DNA from: Ilumatobacteraceae bacterium | GTDB lineage: Bacteria > Actinomycetota > Acidimicrobiia > Acidimicrobiales > Ilumatobacteraceae | NCBI GenBank assembly: GCA_016463105.1 | Contig: JAEMRY010000019.1 | Coordinates: 1 to 19,752, forward strand | DNA length: 19,752 bases | Direction of reading: 5' to 3' | In this document: one piece after another, positions 6,939 to 13,979 of the stretch | Layout of the letters: every line of letters begins with the position of its first letter | Numbering within the stretch: the first letter of the stretch is position 1 | The notes under the pieces: generated by a model | What the model was told of the DNA's origin: nothing | The model's database searches: none | Seen by the model: the letters and a program-made list of their open reading frames with translations, nothing else | Position numbers and translations under genes: made by a program

Positions 6939-7532
6939 ATGGCTTCAGTTGACCCTGCGAAATTGAGGGTGCTTGAACGAGTTTTACGAGAAGCCCAAAG
7001 AACAGGTGCTTTAACGGCCGTCCCAGTTGATGAGATTATTAGTCACGCTAGATGGTTCTCCGAGGCGATACCTAAAACTGCGCTAACGGCCGTAGACCTT
7101 GGCAGTGGGGCAGGAGTGCCAGGCTTGATCGTTGCTCTCGAATGCCCAGAACTTAAACTTGTTCTAGTAGACCGCCGATCTGGTCGAACCGACAGTTTGT
7201 CGCGAGCGGTTAACGCTTTAGATCTTGCAGATCGAGTAACAGTATTGTGCAGTGAGATCGCTGAAATGGTTCGAGATTCAACTTGGGCAAAACACTTTGA
7301 TGTGGCGATGAGTCGTGGTTTGGGGCCACCAATTCAAACCCTTAATTTGTCGAGAGATCTGGTTAAACCTGGGGGAGTAATTATCGTTAGTGAACCCCCA
7401 CCCGAGAGCCCATCTCGATGGGACCATCAGCAAGTTTTAGCCCTTGGCCTAAGGGGCCCAATTCGACTTGGATCTGTGGCAATGTTCCACGTGAAACATC
7501 CAGACCTTGAGAATGACGACTTCACGGCTTAA
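6939..7532 (+). CDS. rsmG: 16S rRNA (guanine-527-N7)-methyltransferase RsmG
   Basis: RsmG (GidB) makes m7G527 in 16S rRNA using S-adenosylmethionine; in other bacteria its loss gives low-level streptomycin resistance. The 197-residue protein has the SAM-binding loop VDLGSGAGVPGL (about 48-59), the acidic LVLVDRRSGR strand, the SRGLGPP segment and KPGGVIIVSEPP. The N-terminus is short and lacks the W-N...N-L-T element of the E. coli protein, starting instead with a helix followed by VPVDEIISHA. The ATG at 6939 has no Shine-Dalgarno sequence but has a TAGTTT hexamer 6 nt upstream. Near the 3' end the codons for M-F-H-V-K-H contain a parS-like site. Confidence 0.94.
   Translation: MASVDPAKLRVLERVLREAQRTGALTAVPVDEIISHARWFSEAIPKTALTAVDLGSGAGVPGLIVALECPELKLVLVDRRSGRTDSLSRAVNALDLADRVTVLCSEIAEMVRDSTWAKHFDVAMSRGLGPPIQTLNLSRDLVKPGGVIIVSEPPPESPSRWDHQQVLALGLRGPIRLGSVAMFHVKHPDLENDDFTA
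7483..7498. promoter_or_regulatory. parS: parS-like centromere site inside rsmG
   Basis: TGTTCCACGTGAAACA differs at one position from the widely conserved parS palindrome TGTTTCACGTGAAACA. It is read in frame as part of M-F-H-V-K-H near the C-terminus of RsmG and lies about 130 bp upstream of parA. ParB would nucleate here. Confidence 0.88.
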
Positions 7533-7556
7533 CTAACTATTTAAGGCTCTACCCAA

Positions 7557-7572
7557 TGTTTCACGTGGCACA
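7557..7572. promoter_or_regulatory. parS: Second parS-like site upstream of parA
   Basis: TGTTTCACGTGGCACA matches the parS consensus at 14 of 16 positions; its left half and centre are perfect. It lies between rsmG and parA, 59 bp downstream of the first site's end, so ParB bound here could both seed the partition complex and affect parAB transcription. Confidence 0.75.
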
Positions 7573-7619
7573 ATTAGGTCACTGGCTAACCCATCCATTT
7601 TCTCTGCAACACCTCTAAC

Positions 7620-7625
7620 TAGGCT
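7620..7625 (+). promoter_or_regulatory. Putative -10 element for a leaderless parA mRNA
   Basis: TAGGCT lies 6 nt before the parA ATG (7632), which has no Shine-Dalgarno sequence. The spacing would place the transcription start at the ATG. The -35 region is not recognisable. Confidence 0.35.
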
Positions 7626-7631
7626 TGCGGT

Positions 7632-8447
7632 ATGGGCGAACCAGGCAAAGACCAAGCAGCAGCAACTCGACCACTGCCACGAATCATTGCTTTCGCCAAT
7701 CAAAAAGGTGGCGTTGGCAAAACGACTACAACAATTACAATTGGCGCTTCATTGGCCGAACTTGATTATCGGGTGCTAGTAGTTGATCTTGACCCGCAAG
7801 GCAACGCTTCAACAGGCCTAGGCATTAACGCCAGAGATCTCGACGCGACTATTTATGACGTGTTACTGCGTGGCGAAAAACTTGAAAACTGTATTGAACC
7901 GACGGCAATTAAGAACCTGTTTATCGCGCCAGCAAATCTAGATCTTGCCGGGGCCGATATTGAACTTGTGCCTGAAATGGGTCGTGAACAACGGCTTAAA
8001 AAAGCCCTTGAATCAGTAATCGATCAATATGACTATGTATTACTTGACTGTCCTCCATCGCTTGGGCTATTGACCGTAAATGGTTTAACCGCCGCAACTG
8101 AAGTGTTTGTCCCGATTCAATGCGAATATTTCGCTCTCGAAGGACTCGGCCAGTTATTGCGTAGTGTCGATCGTGTTAGCCAAGTGCTTAACCCAACTCT
8201 CGAAGTAACCCATATTGCTTGTGTGATGTATACACACACAACCCTTGCTGACGATGTTGTCCGTGAGGTTCGCGAACACTTCGGTGACAAAGTATGCAAA
8301 ACCGTTGTGCCAAGGTCGGTTCGCGTGGCTGAGGCCCCATCGCACGGTAAACCAGTAACAACTTTTGATCCTTCGTCAGCAGCGGCGAAGGCTTATCGCG
8401 AAATTGCAAAGGAGATCAGCGGTGGCACGTCCAACAGGGCTCGGTAA
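7632..8447 (+). CDS. parA: Chromosome partitioning ATPase ParA (Soj)
   Basis: ParA is a deviant-Walker ATPase that binds DNA nonspecifically as an ATP dimer and moves ParB-bound origins. The 271-residue protein has the deviant Walker A KGGVGKTT (25-32, with the signature first lysine), the A' strand VVDLDPQGN (50-58) and the Walker B region LLDCPPSLG (about 137-145). There is only a short N-terminal extension before the P-loop and no helix-turn-helix, so this is the chromosomal type. The start is ATG 7632, and the 20 residues before the P-loop include the usual PRIIAFANQ strand. The stop overlaps parB by 26 bp, indicating translational coupling. Two parS sites lie just upstream. Confidence 0.97.
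   Translation: MGEPGKDQAAATRPLPRIIAFANQKGGVGKTTTTITIGASLAELDYRVLVVDLDPQGNASTGLGINARDLDATIYDVLLRGEKLENCIEPTAIKNLFIAPANLDLAGADIELVPEMGREQRLKKALESVIDQYDYVLLDCPPSLGLLTVNGLTAATEVFVPIQCEYFALEGLGQLLRSVDRVSQVLNPTLEVTHIACVMYTHTTLADDVVREVREHFGDKVCKTVVPRSVRVAEAPSHGKPVTTFDPSSAAAKAYREIAKEISGGTSNRAR
8408..8424 (+). promoter_or_regulatory. Shine-Dalgarno and GTG deciding the parB start
   Basis: AAAGGAG (8408-8414) ends 7 nt before GTG 8422, inside the parA reading frame. The resulting N-terminus matches the GLGKGLDALIPG opening of ParB proteins, whereas the longer frame from TTG 8365 does not. Confidence 0.85.
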
Positions 8448-9381
8448 AGGATTAGACGCGTTAATTCCTGGTCGGGATCCGCGCAAATCAAGCAATGACT
8501 CAGGCGACACGCCAGTCGGTGGCATGGGACTGCGTAATTTAGACGTTAAAACGATCGCTCCGAACACGAATCAACCCCGAATTCACTTTGACGAAGACGC
8601 ACTTGCTGAACTTGCTGCATCGATTAAAGCAGTCGGCGTGTTGCAACCAATTCTTGTTCGACCCAGTTCGCCAGGTGGGTCAAAAGCAGGTATTGCCTTT
8701 GAATTAATAGCAGGAGAGCGACGTTGGCGTGCCGCACAGCGAGCCGGACTAACCATGATTCCAGCTCTAGTTCGCGAAACTGATGATGTTTCATCAGTCG
8801 AGCAAGCATTAGTAGAAAACCTACATCGACAAGATCTAACACCACTTGAAGAAGCTGCCGCATATAAGCAGTTACTTGATGATTTCTCAATGACACACGA
8901 GCAAGTTGCAGAAAAAGTCGGTAAATCTCGAACAGTAATCACAAATTCGCTGCGATTACTTTCTCTGCCACCATCTATTCAACAATTATTGGCCGACGGC
9001 AGACTTTCTGGTGGACACGCACGTGCTTTGCTTGGTGTAACCGACAAATCAAAGCAAGAACAACTTGCTCGACAATGCGCAAACGAAGGTTGGACTGTAC
9101 GCGCAATTGAAGACGCAGTGCGCGCGAGCACCGGGCGAGTTACCAAAACAAATATTTCAGATAATACCAAAACTGGTACTACAAAAAATAAAACTCACAC
9201 CACAACTTTGCCTGAACCAGGTTTAGTTGAACTACAAAGATTACTTAGCGAACATTTAGCAACAACAGTTTCTGTCACGTCAACTTTGGGTCGAGGTCGA
9301 GTGTCTATTGATTTCGCTGACTACGACGATCTTGAGCGGATTTATCGTGCGATGACCGAAGGCTCACCAAACACTGATTAA
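8422..9381 (+). CDS. parB: Chromosome partitioning protein ParB (CTPase, parS-binding)
   Basis: ParB is a CTP-dependent sliding clamp that loads at parS and spreads along DNA, recruiting SMC and interacting with ParA. The 319-residue product starts at GTG 8422 and contains the ParA-interacting N-terminus GLGKGLDALIPG (6-17), the CTP-binding ParB/Srx fold (about 45-135) with IAPNTNQPR and the GERRWRAAQRAG box (98-109), the parS-reading helix-turn-helix (about 155-185, MTHEQVAEKVGKSRTVITNSLRLLSLP), a Thr/Lys-rich linker and a C-terminal dimerisation domain (about 265-319). All key motifs are present. It converges on cwlM with a 133-bp gap and no clear hairpin terminator. Confidence 0.97.
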   Translation: MARPTGLGKGLDALIPGRDPRKSSNDSGDTPVGGMGLRNLDVKTIAPNTNQPRIHFDEDALAELAASIKAVGVLQPILVRPSSPGGSKAGIAFELIAGERRWRAAQRAGLTMIPALVRETDDVSSVEQALVENLHRQDLTPLEEAAAYKQLLDDFSMTHEQVAEKVGKSRTVITNSLRLLSLPPSIQQLLADGRLSGGHARALLGVTDKSKQEQLARQCANEGWTVRAIEDAVRASTGRVTKTNISDNTKTGTTKNKTHTTTLPEPGLVELQRLLSEHLATTVSVTSTLGRGRVSIDFADYDDLERIYRAMTEGSPNTD

Positions 9382-9427
9382 ATTTCGTTAGATATTTTTG
9401 TGCGGTTTGTGTAAATAATTCTTACAG

Positions 9428-9442
9428 TCAAGTTGAACTTGA
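9428..9442. repeat. Perfect 7-bp inverted repeat between convergent parB and cwlM
   Basis: TCAAGTTGAACTTGA is two complementary 7-bp arms around a single G. The one-base centre makes it unlikely as a hairpin and more like a protein-binding palindrome. The remainder of the 9382-9514 gap is AT-rich and shows no strong terminator; TGTGCATAA (9475-9483) fits the relaxed DnaA-box pattern. Confidence 0.45.
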
Positions 9443-9514
9443 CGCTCAAGGTTCACTTTAGGTTTCTCACAACTTGTGCATAACTTTGGGGAAAACTATC
9501 TGACTAGCGCTTTA

Positions 9515-10510
9515 CTACCCTGCAAATTTCATGGATGTGGTTTTAACCCATACTGCCATTGCGTTTGCTAAGTCATCGGCAATTACTGCACAATGGGGGA
9601 TAACGCGGTTTACAGGGCCTAATCCACAGACAACTGCAGGCATTGTGGTCTCGCGTAAGACCTGTAATCGCATGCCATTAACAGTTGGTGTAAACCACGG
9701 CGCAGAACGCTCAATGGCTTCAGCAGCCAGTGTTGCAAAAACATGTCCAGTAACCGAGTGAAAACCTTGTGTGTGATAGTACGCAATATCGCATACTTGA
9801 ATTTCACGTGCTTCAATTCCGATATATAAATCTGCGGCAAAATCGTTTGCAAGTTGTGCATGACGATGTGGGTCAGAATCATGGATCACCGCAACGTGTG
9901 TATGTTGTGCTCGAAGTCGATCACCTAATTCGTGTGTCAATCTGTCAAGCGAACCAAATTGACCAATCACAACTCGAAACTCAGCCAGATCATCACCATA
10001 TTTTGGAGCCGTATGTCGTTCTTTAACTACGCCAACTCCAGGACCAACACCACTGTGTCGACTTGCTCGGTTTAGTGCTTGCAAAGTTGCCGGTCCACAA
10101 ATTCCATCTGCAACAACGCCATAATTTTGTTGAAAATCGGTCAGAGCTTTTGCACTCCTCTTACCCAAATATCCGTCCACACGTCCGCAATCAAAACCGG
10201 TGCGAGACAACATGTGCTGCAGTTCAGATACATCGTCGCCACGCAATAGGGGAGAAGTTAAATAGAGCAGGCGATCACCCAATTGAAATGATGACTCGAC
10301 AAGTGTTAGCCAGGTTGCTTGATCACACACTCCAGAAATGTGCAACCCTCGTTGACGCTGAAGTTCTTCGACTGCTGTTTTAGTTTGCTGGCAGAAAGTC
10401 CCTGCACTGATTGCAGCAATATCTAAGAGGTTGGCGTTATGTAACCGCCGCTGAAGATCGCCAACAACCGCAAGGTTGTCACCGAGAACTAACTCTTGGT
10501 CGGGATAAAT
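9515..10510 (-). CDS. cwlM: CwlM-like cytoplasmic regulator with degenerate amidase domain
   Basis: In mycobacteria CwlM is a cytoplasmic essential protein that, when phosphorylated by PknB, activates MurA at the first step of peptidoglycan precursor synthesis. Here two peptidoglycan-binding-like repeats (about 9-75 and 88-150, the second ending VADGICGPATLQAL) precede an amidase_3-type domain (about 165-325). There is no signal peptide. The domain appears non-catalytic: the usual D-P-G-H strand is shortened to VVIGQFG, the S-I-H strand reads I-G-I-E-A-R (230-235) and the final glutamate strand reads P-A-V-V-C-G-L-G (291-298). The first repeat is in frame only upstream of TTG 10345, and the only plausible start there is ATT 10510-10508, with GGAG 8 nt before it inside trxA, giving 331 aa. 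A TTG 10345 start would truncate it to 276 aa. Confidence 0.88.
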   Translation of the reverse strand: MYPDQELVLGDNLAVVGDLQRRLHNANLLDIAAISAGTFCQQTKTAVEELQRQRGLHISGVCDQATWLTLVESSFQLGDRLLYLTSPLLRGDDVSELQHMLSRTGFDCGRVDGYLGKRSAKALTDFQQNYGVVADGICGPATLQALNRASRHSGVGPGVGVVKERHTAPKYGDDLAEFRVVIGQFGSLDRLTHELGDRLRAQHTHVAVIHDSDPHRHAQLANDFAADLYIGIEAREIQVCDIAYYHTQGFHSVTGHVFATLAAEAIERSAPWFTPTVNGMRLQVLRETTMPAVVCGLGPVNRVIPHCAVIADDLANAMAVWVKTTSMKFAG

Positions 10511-10827
10511 TCTGCGATCTCCGCGAGTAATTGGGGCTTACCTTTAGCACCAATCATTTTCTTTTTCATTTCGCCATTTTGAAACAACATCATCGTTGGA
10601 ATGCTCATCACGCTAAAACGCTGAGCAATATCACCGTGGTCATCAACGTTTAGTTTGGCAATAGTTACTTTTCCGGCGTGCTCTTTAGCAATTTCAGTAA
10701 GTATCGGGTTCATTGCTTTGCACGGCCCGCACCATTCGGCCCAAAAATCTACAAGTATCGGCGTAGTCGAAGACTTAACTGTCTCATCAAAGTTTGCACT
10801 CGTCAGAATGATAATTCCATCAGCCAT
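10489..10827 (-). CDS. trxA: Thioredoxin
   Basis: Thioredoxin is a cytoplasmic dithiol reductant for ribonucleotide reductase, peroxiredoxins and other targets, recycled by the TrxB encoded just upstream. The 112-residue protein carries the active site WCGPCK (Cys33 and Cys36), the preceding strand ILVDFWAEW and the cis-proline segment SIPTMMLF, so it is full length and should be active. The ATG at 10827 follows GAAAGG by 8 nt, in nearly the same leader sequence as trxB. Its 3' end overlaps the proposed cwlM start by 22 bp. An 87-bp gap to trxB holds a possible separate promoter. Confidence 0.97.
   Translation of the reverse strand: MADGIIILTSANFDETVKSSTTPILVDFWAEWCGPCKAMNPILTEIAKEHAGKVTIAKLNVDDHGDIAQRFSVMSIPTMMLFQNGEMKKKMIGAKGKPQLLAEIAEFIPTKS
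10508..10522 (-). promoter_or_regulatory. Shine-Dalgarno and ATT codon proposed to start cwlM
   Basis: On the minus strand GGAG (10522-10519) is followed after 8 nt by ATT (10510-10508). Going upstream from this ATT the frame meets only six sense codons before a TAA, none of them ATG, GTG or TTG, and downstream of it the first such codon is TTG 10345. The ATT is thus the best-placed start for the complete first repeat of CwlM. Confidence 0.5.
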
Positions 10828-10868
10828 TAATTAGCCTTTCGTAAAGTTCACATCTATTTGTGCGCAGA

Positions 10869-10898
10869 TATTTAGGTTATCTCGCTTGGATTGACCAA
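10869..10898 (-). promoter_or_regulatory. Putative trxA promoter in the trxB-trxA gap
   Basis: On the minus strand TTGGTC (10898-10893) and TAAATA (10874-10869) are separated by 18 bp, which would start a transcript roughly 35 nt before the trxA ATG. The pattern is weak; trxA may equally be read through from trxB. Confidence 0.3.
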
Positions 10899-10914
10899 CA
10901 GGTGAACCCCTTAG

Positions 10915-11871
10915 CTAGTGCTGTGACTCAAGCCACCGTTCGCAATCAATCGCCGCCATGCAACCAGACCCGGCTGCGGTGATTGCTTGACGGTAAGTGT
11001 GATCTTGCACATCACCGCACGCAAATACTCCGTCAATGTTTGTGTACGAAGAACCAGATCGTGTCTTGAGATATCCGCTGTCTTCCATTTCGAGAACATT
11101 TTTAAACAGATCAGTGTTCGGACGATGTCCAATTGCTACGAACAATCCAGTCACGTCTAATTTTGAGCGTTCTCCTGTAATTGTGTCGACTAAGCCAATT
11201 CCTTGAAGTTTGTCAGTGCCGATTATCTCGGTCACTTGCGAGTTCCATTTGAATTCAATCTTTGGATTATTACGTGCTCGATCTTGCATAATTTTTGAGG
11301 CTCGCAAAGCGTCACGGCGGTGGACGATTGTTACTTTGCTCGCAAATTTTGTAAGAAATGTAGCCTCTTCAATCGCCGAATCGCCCCCACCGACAACTGC
11401 TATTTCTTGACCTCGAAAAAAGAATCCATCACAAGTCGCACATGTTGAAAGCCCATGACCATAGAAGCGAGCTTCGTTTTCTAGTCCGAGCATGATTGAT
11501 TGCGCACCAGTGCTAACGATGATTGACTCAGCTGTGTATTTCGTATCTCGCACCCAAACCGTAAATGGGCGCTTAGAAAAGTCAACTTTGGTGACTTTTT
11601 CAGTGATAAAAGTCGTATTAAAACGTGCTGCTTGTTCGCGAAACTTCAACATCAAATCGGGGCCCATCACACCTTCGGGAAACCCAGGAAAGTTTTCTAC
11701 TTCTGTTGTCAGCATTAATTGGCCACCTGGTTGATCAGATGTTGAAGATGGTTCCCCTTCGATCACTAATGGCGCAAGATTGGCACGAGCGGTATATATC
11801 GCAGCAGTTAGCCCGGCTGGGCCAGATCCGATGATGATTACATTTTGATGTTGAGTTTCACTAACTGACAT
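10915..11871 (-). CDS. trxB: Thioredoxin reductase (NADPH)
   Basis: TrxB is an FAD-dependent disulfide reductase that passes electrons from NADPH to thioredoxin. The 318-residue protein has the FAD-binding motif IIGSGPAGLTAA (13-24), the redox-active CATCDG (Cys144 and Cys147), the NADPH-binding GGGDSAIEEA (161-170) and the C-terminal FAD segment VFACGDVQDHTYRQAITAAGSG. Length and motifs match the low-molecular-weight bacterial type. ATG 11871 follows GAAAGG, a good Shine-Dalgarno sequence. It lies 19 bp after the two-TM membrane protein gene and 87 bp before trxA, as in the mycobacterial trxB2-trxC arrangement. Confidence 0.97.
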   Translation of the reverse strand: MSVSETQHQNVIIIGSGPAGLTAAIYTARANLAPLVIEGEPSSTSDQPGGQLMLTTEVENFPGFPEGVMGPDLMLKFREQAARFNTTFITEKVTKVDFSKRPFTVWVRDTKYTAESIIVSTGAQSIMLGLENEARFYGHGLSTCATCDGFFFRGQEIAVVGGGDSAIEEATFLTKFASKVTIVHRRDALRASKIMQDRARNNPKIEFKWNSQVTEIIGTDKLQGIGLVDTITGERSKLDVTGLFVAIGHRPNTDLFKNVLEMEDSGYLKTRSGSSYTNIDGVFACGDVQDHTYRQAITAAGSGCMAAIDCERWLESQH

Positions 11872-11890
11872 TAGATTGCCTTTCGTAAAC

Positions 11891-12229
11891 TTATTTTTTA
11901 TCTGAGTTACTCGTGCTTGCGTGTCGCTTACGCATCATCATTGCGCCAGTGCCGCTGAACAATATCGCTAAAACAAAATATGATATCCACACAGCATTTG
12001 GTCTTGTCAACCAAATATCAAGCAACTCTTGTAAACCACGCGCAAGGCCAATTAAACCCAGGATAAAAACTATAAAGCCAGCAACAATTGCAATAATTCC
12101 AAAGACAATGGCGCGCAACAGATTCGCAAAAGGTTTTGTTGTTTTATTTCGGACAAAACCCACACAGCGGTCAATTATGTCAACAGTTTTGTTAGCCCAT
12201 TTTGGATCGGTAAACGGATTAGAGATCAC
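11891..12229 (-). CDS. Unrecognised small membrane protein with two TM helices
   Basis: I do not recognise the family. The 112-residue product has a soluble amphipathic N-terminus (about 1-38, with Lys/Arg pairs), a strongly hydrophobic segment at about 41-63, a short loop with RGLQELLDIW, a second hydrophobic segment at about 82-101 and a basic, Ser/Lys-rich tail. Both ends are probably cytoplasmic. The start is GTG 12229; an ATG four bases further upstream is out of frame and stops quickly. AAGG lies about 13 nt upstream, a long spacing. It sits between the kinase and trxB, the slot that holds sigM and its anti-sigma gene in mycobacteria, but it shows no zinc-binding anti-sigma motif. Confidence 0.75.
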   Translation of the reverse strand: MISNPFTDPKWANKTVDIIDRCVGFVRNKTTKPFANLLRAIVFGIIAIVAGFIVFILGLIGLARGLQELLDIWLTRPNAVWISYFVLAILFSGTGAMMMRKRHASTSNSDKK

Positions 12230-12270
12230 GCATTAAGACTAACCTTCGTCACTTGCGTGTTGCGTCAAAA

Positions 12271-13917
12271 TTAGGCGGCGGCGAAAGAAACGTCCTGAAT
12301 TAATCCTTGATAAGGATTCGCAGTACCGCATTGCACACTTTTGCCGACTTCACGCATCACGAGCAAAACATATTGCGCTTGATTAGCAACGACGAACTGA
12401 GCAACTCCACGTCGTGTGTTGTAATCGGTGTTGAGTCGCGGGCCCCATTGTTCAAGTAATGCCGGGGCGCTGCCATTTGCTGCATACATTTCGAGCGACC
12501 ACGGACCATTCTTCATTGCAACCCGCAACGTGCCAGTTGTTGCGCGTGATAGTTCTATCAAAACTCCGACATATTGTTTTGTGCCAAAAAATTGATTGAC
12601 ATAACAATCGGTGGACCAAACTGTTTTTGGATTATTGTCTTGCAAAGCCCAGATTTCTGTTTCATTTTCTTGTGCATCACCGTTCGGGTCGTAACTCGTC
12701 ATTCGAGAAATAGTTACAGGTCCAAGATCGGGCGCAACAACAGTTATGTCGGTAGTAGACAGTTGTGCTGATCTGATATCACGAGTCGCAACTACCGTCA
12801 CTGCGACACTAAGTAATACAACAATTAATCCAAGAATTTTTGTTGATCCTGGCAGTTTTCTAAACGAAGATGATTTCGCTAGTTTTGTTTTTGGACTCAA
12901 GTTACGAGTAGTTCTTTGAGGCGTCGTATTGCTTAAAGCAGTTTTTGAAACTGGTTGATCCGAACTAGCACCCACTGCTGGTTCATCTGGGGTAATTACT
13001 TGACGATTTGGCTTTAGTGCTCTCGCCCCAGATGGCGGAGTCATTGATGTTGTGTGATCATGTTGCGCACTGATCGCAGCCATTAATGCAACTCGAGTTT
13101 CTTCTCCCGATGCGTAGCGATGATCTGGATTACGCGCTAATAATTTATGAATCACGCGAACAAGTTGTGGCGCAAGCGACGGTCGCAGATGTGCCAAGTC
13201 GGTTGGCTCGCGTTGCAGTCGCGCCAGGGCAGTATCGGCATCTGTTTCTCCTAAAAACGGCACCTTGCCAGCCAAACACTCATATAAAACGAGTCCTAGT
13301 CCGTAAAGATCTGCGCGACCATCAAGCGGTTTTCCACGAACTTGTTCAGGTGATAAATATTTTGCAGTACCCATCATGATGTTGTCATGAGTCAGATCTT
13401 CAGTCGTGCTGCCTAGTGCTTTAGCAATTCCAAAATCTGCGAGAAGAAAGCGACCTTCGGGCGTTATTAAAATATTTCCTGGCTTAACATCGCGATGCAC
13501 GAGACCAGAATGATGTGCAACATCAAGCGCAGCAGCCATTGCTGCACCCATGTGAATTGTGAGCAGAGGTCCGAGTCGTTTTCTACGATCTAAAAGTTCG
13601 CGCAAACTTTTTCCTTGGACGTATTGCATTACAACTGCTTGTCGTCCGTTGTCTTCAACCGAGTCGTAGACCGCGACAATATTTGGATGACTTAATCCAG
13701 CGCAAGCAACTGCTTCACGACGAAAACGCTCGGCTACAACTGGGTCATTTGCGAGTTGCGGTTTAAGAACTTTGATTGCGACTTGACGATTTAAAAAAGT
13801 ATCAACACCCAGCCAAACTTCAGCCATTCCACCGCGTGCGATTTGACGGTCAAGGCGATATCGACCAGCGAGAAGACGCTGCGAATCTACTGGTACTTCT
13901 TGTGGTTCTGGCCTCAT
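12271..13917 (-). CDS. Membrane Ser/Thr protein kinase with MviN-like extracellular domain
   Basis: This 548-residue protein has an N-terminal PknB-type kinase domain (about 17-285), a Thr/Ser-rich juxtamembrane linker (about 286-358), one transmembrane helix (about 361-378) and an extracellular domain (about 395-548) with two cysteines (438, 530). Kinase motifs are intact: glycine loop ARGGMAEVW, Lys49 in VAIK, Glu68, HRDVKPGN (141-148), DFG (161-163) and SPE (189-191), so activity is expected. The extracellular part, with DPNGDAQEN and a D-N-N-P-K-T-V-W-S-T segment, resembles the galactose-binding-like end of mycobacterial MviN, whose cytoplasmic part is a pseudokinase fused to MurJ. No PASTA repeats are present. 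Likely substrates include CwlM, encoded downstream, by analogy. The start is ATG 13917, with no clear Shine-Dalgarno sequence. Confidence 0.92.
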   Translation of the reverse strand: MRPEPQEVPVDSQRLLAGRYRLDRQIARGGMAEVWLGVDTFLNRQVAIKVLKPQLANDPVVAERFRREAVACAGLSHPNIVAVYDSVEDNGRQAVVMQYVQGKSLRELLDRRKRLGPLLTIHMGAAMAAALDVAHHSGLVHRDVKPGNILITPEGRFLLADFGIAKALGSTTEDLTHDNIMMGTAKYLSPEQVRGKPLDGRADLYGLGLVLYECLAGKVPFLGETDADTALARLQREPTDLAHLRPSLAPQLVRVIHKLLARNPDHRYASGEETRVALMAAISAQHDHTTSMTPPSGARALKPNRQVITPDEPAVGASSDQPVSKTALSNTTPQRTTRNLSPKTKLAKSSSFRKLPGSTKILGLIVVLLSVAVTVVATRDIRSAQLSTTDITVVAPDLGPVTISRMTSYDPNGDAQENETEIWALQDNNPKTVWSTDCYVNQFFGTKQYVGVLIELSRATTGTLRVAMKNGPWSLEMYAANGSAPALLEQWGPRLNTDYNTRRGVAQFVVANQAQYVLLVMREVGKSVQCGTANPYQGLIQDVSFAAA

Positions 13918-13979
13918 CGCTGAACTTTGACATTAGTTCTGCGCAACCCTTCAAACGGGGAGTGTCAATTAATTAAGCA

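Noticed and set aside
9800..9815. TTTCACGTG at 9802 as a parS site
   Set aside because: The left half matches but the right arm (CTTCA) does not; it is explained by cwlM coding sequence.
10345..10510. Trx-CwlM fusion by frameshift
   Set aside because: TrxA ends normally at a family-typical C-terminus, and no slippery sequence is visible at the overlap; a separate start is simpler.
13918..13979. Promoter for the kinase gene (TTGACA on the minus strand at 13968-13963)
   Set aside because: No -10-like sequence at acceptable spacing; the TAATGT hexamer is 27 bp away.
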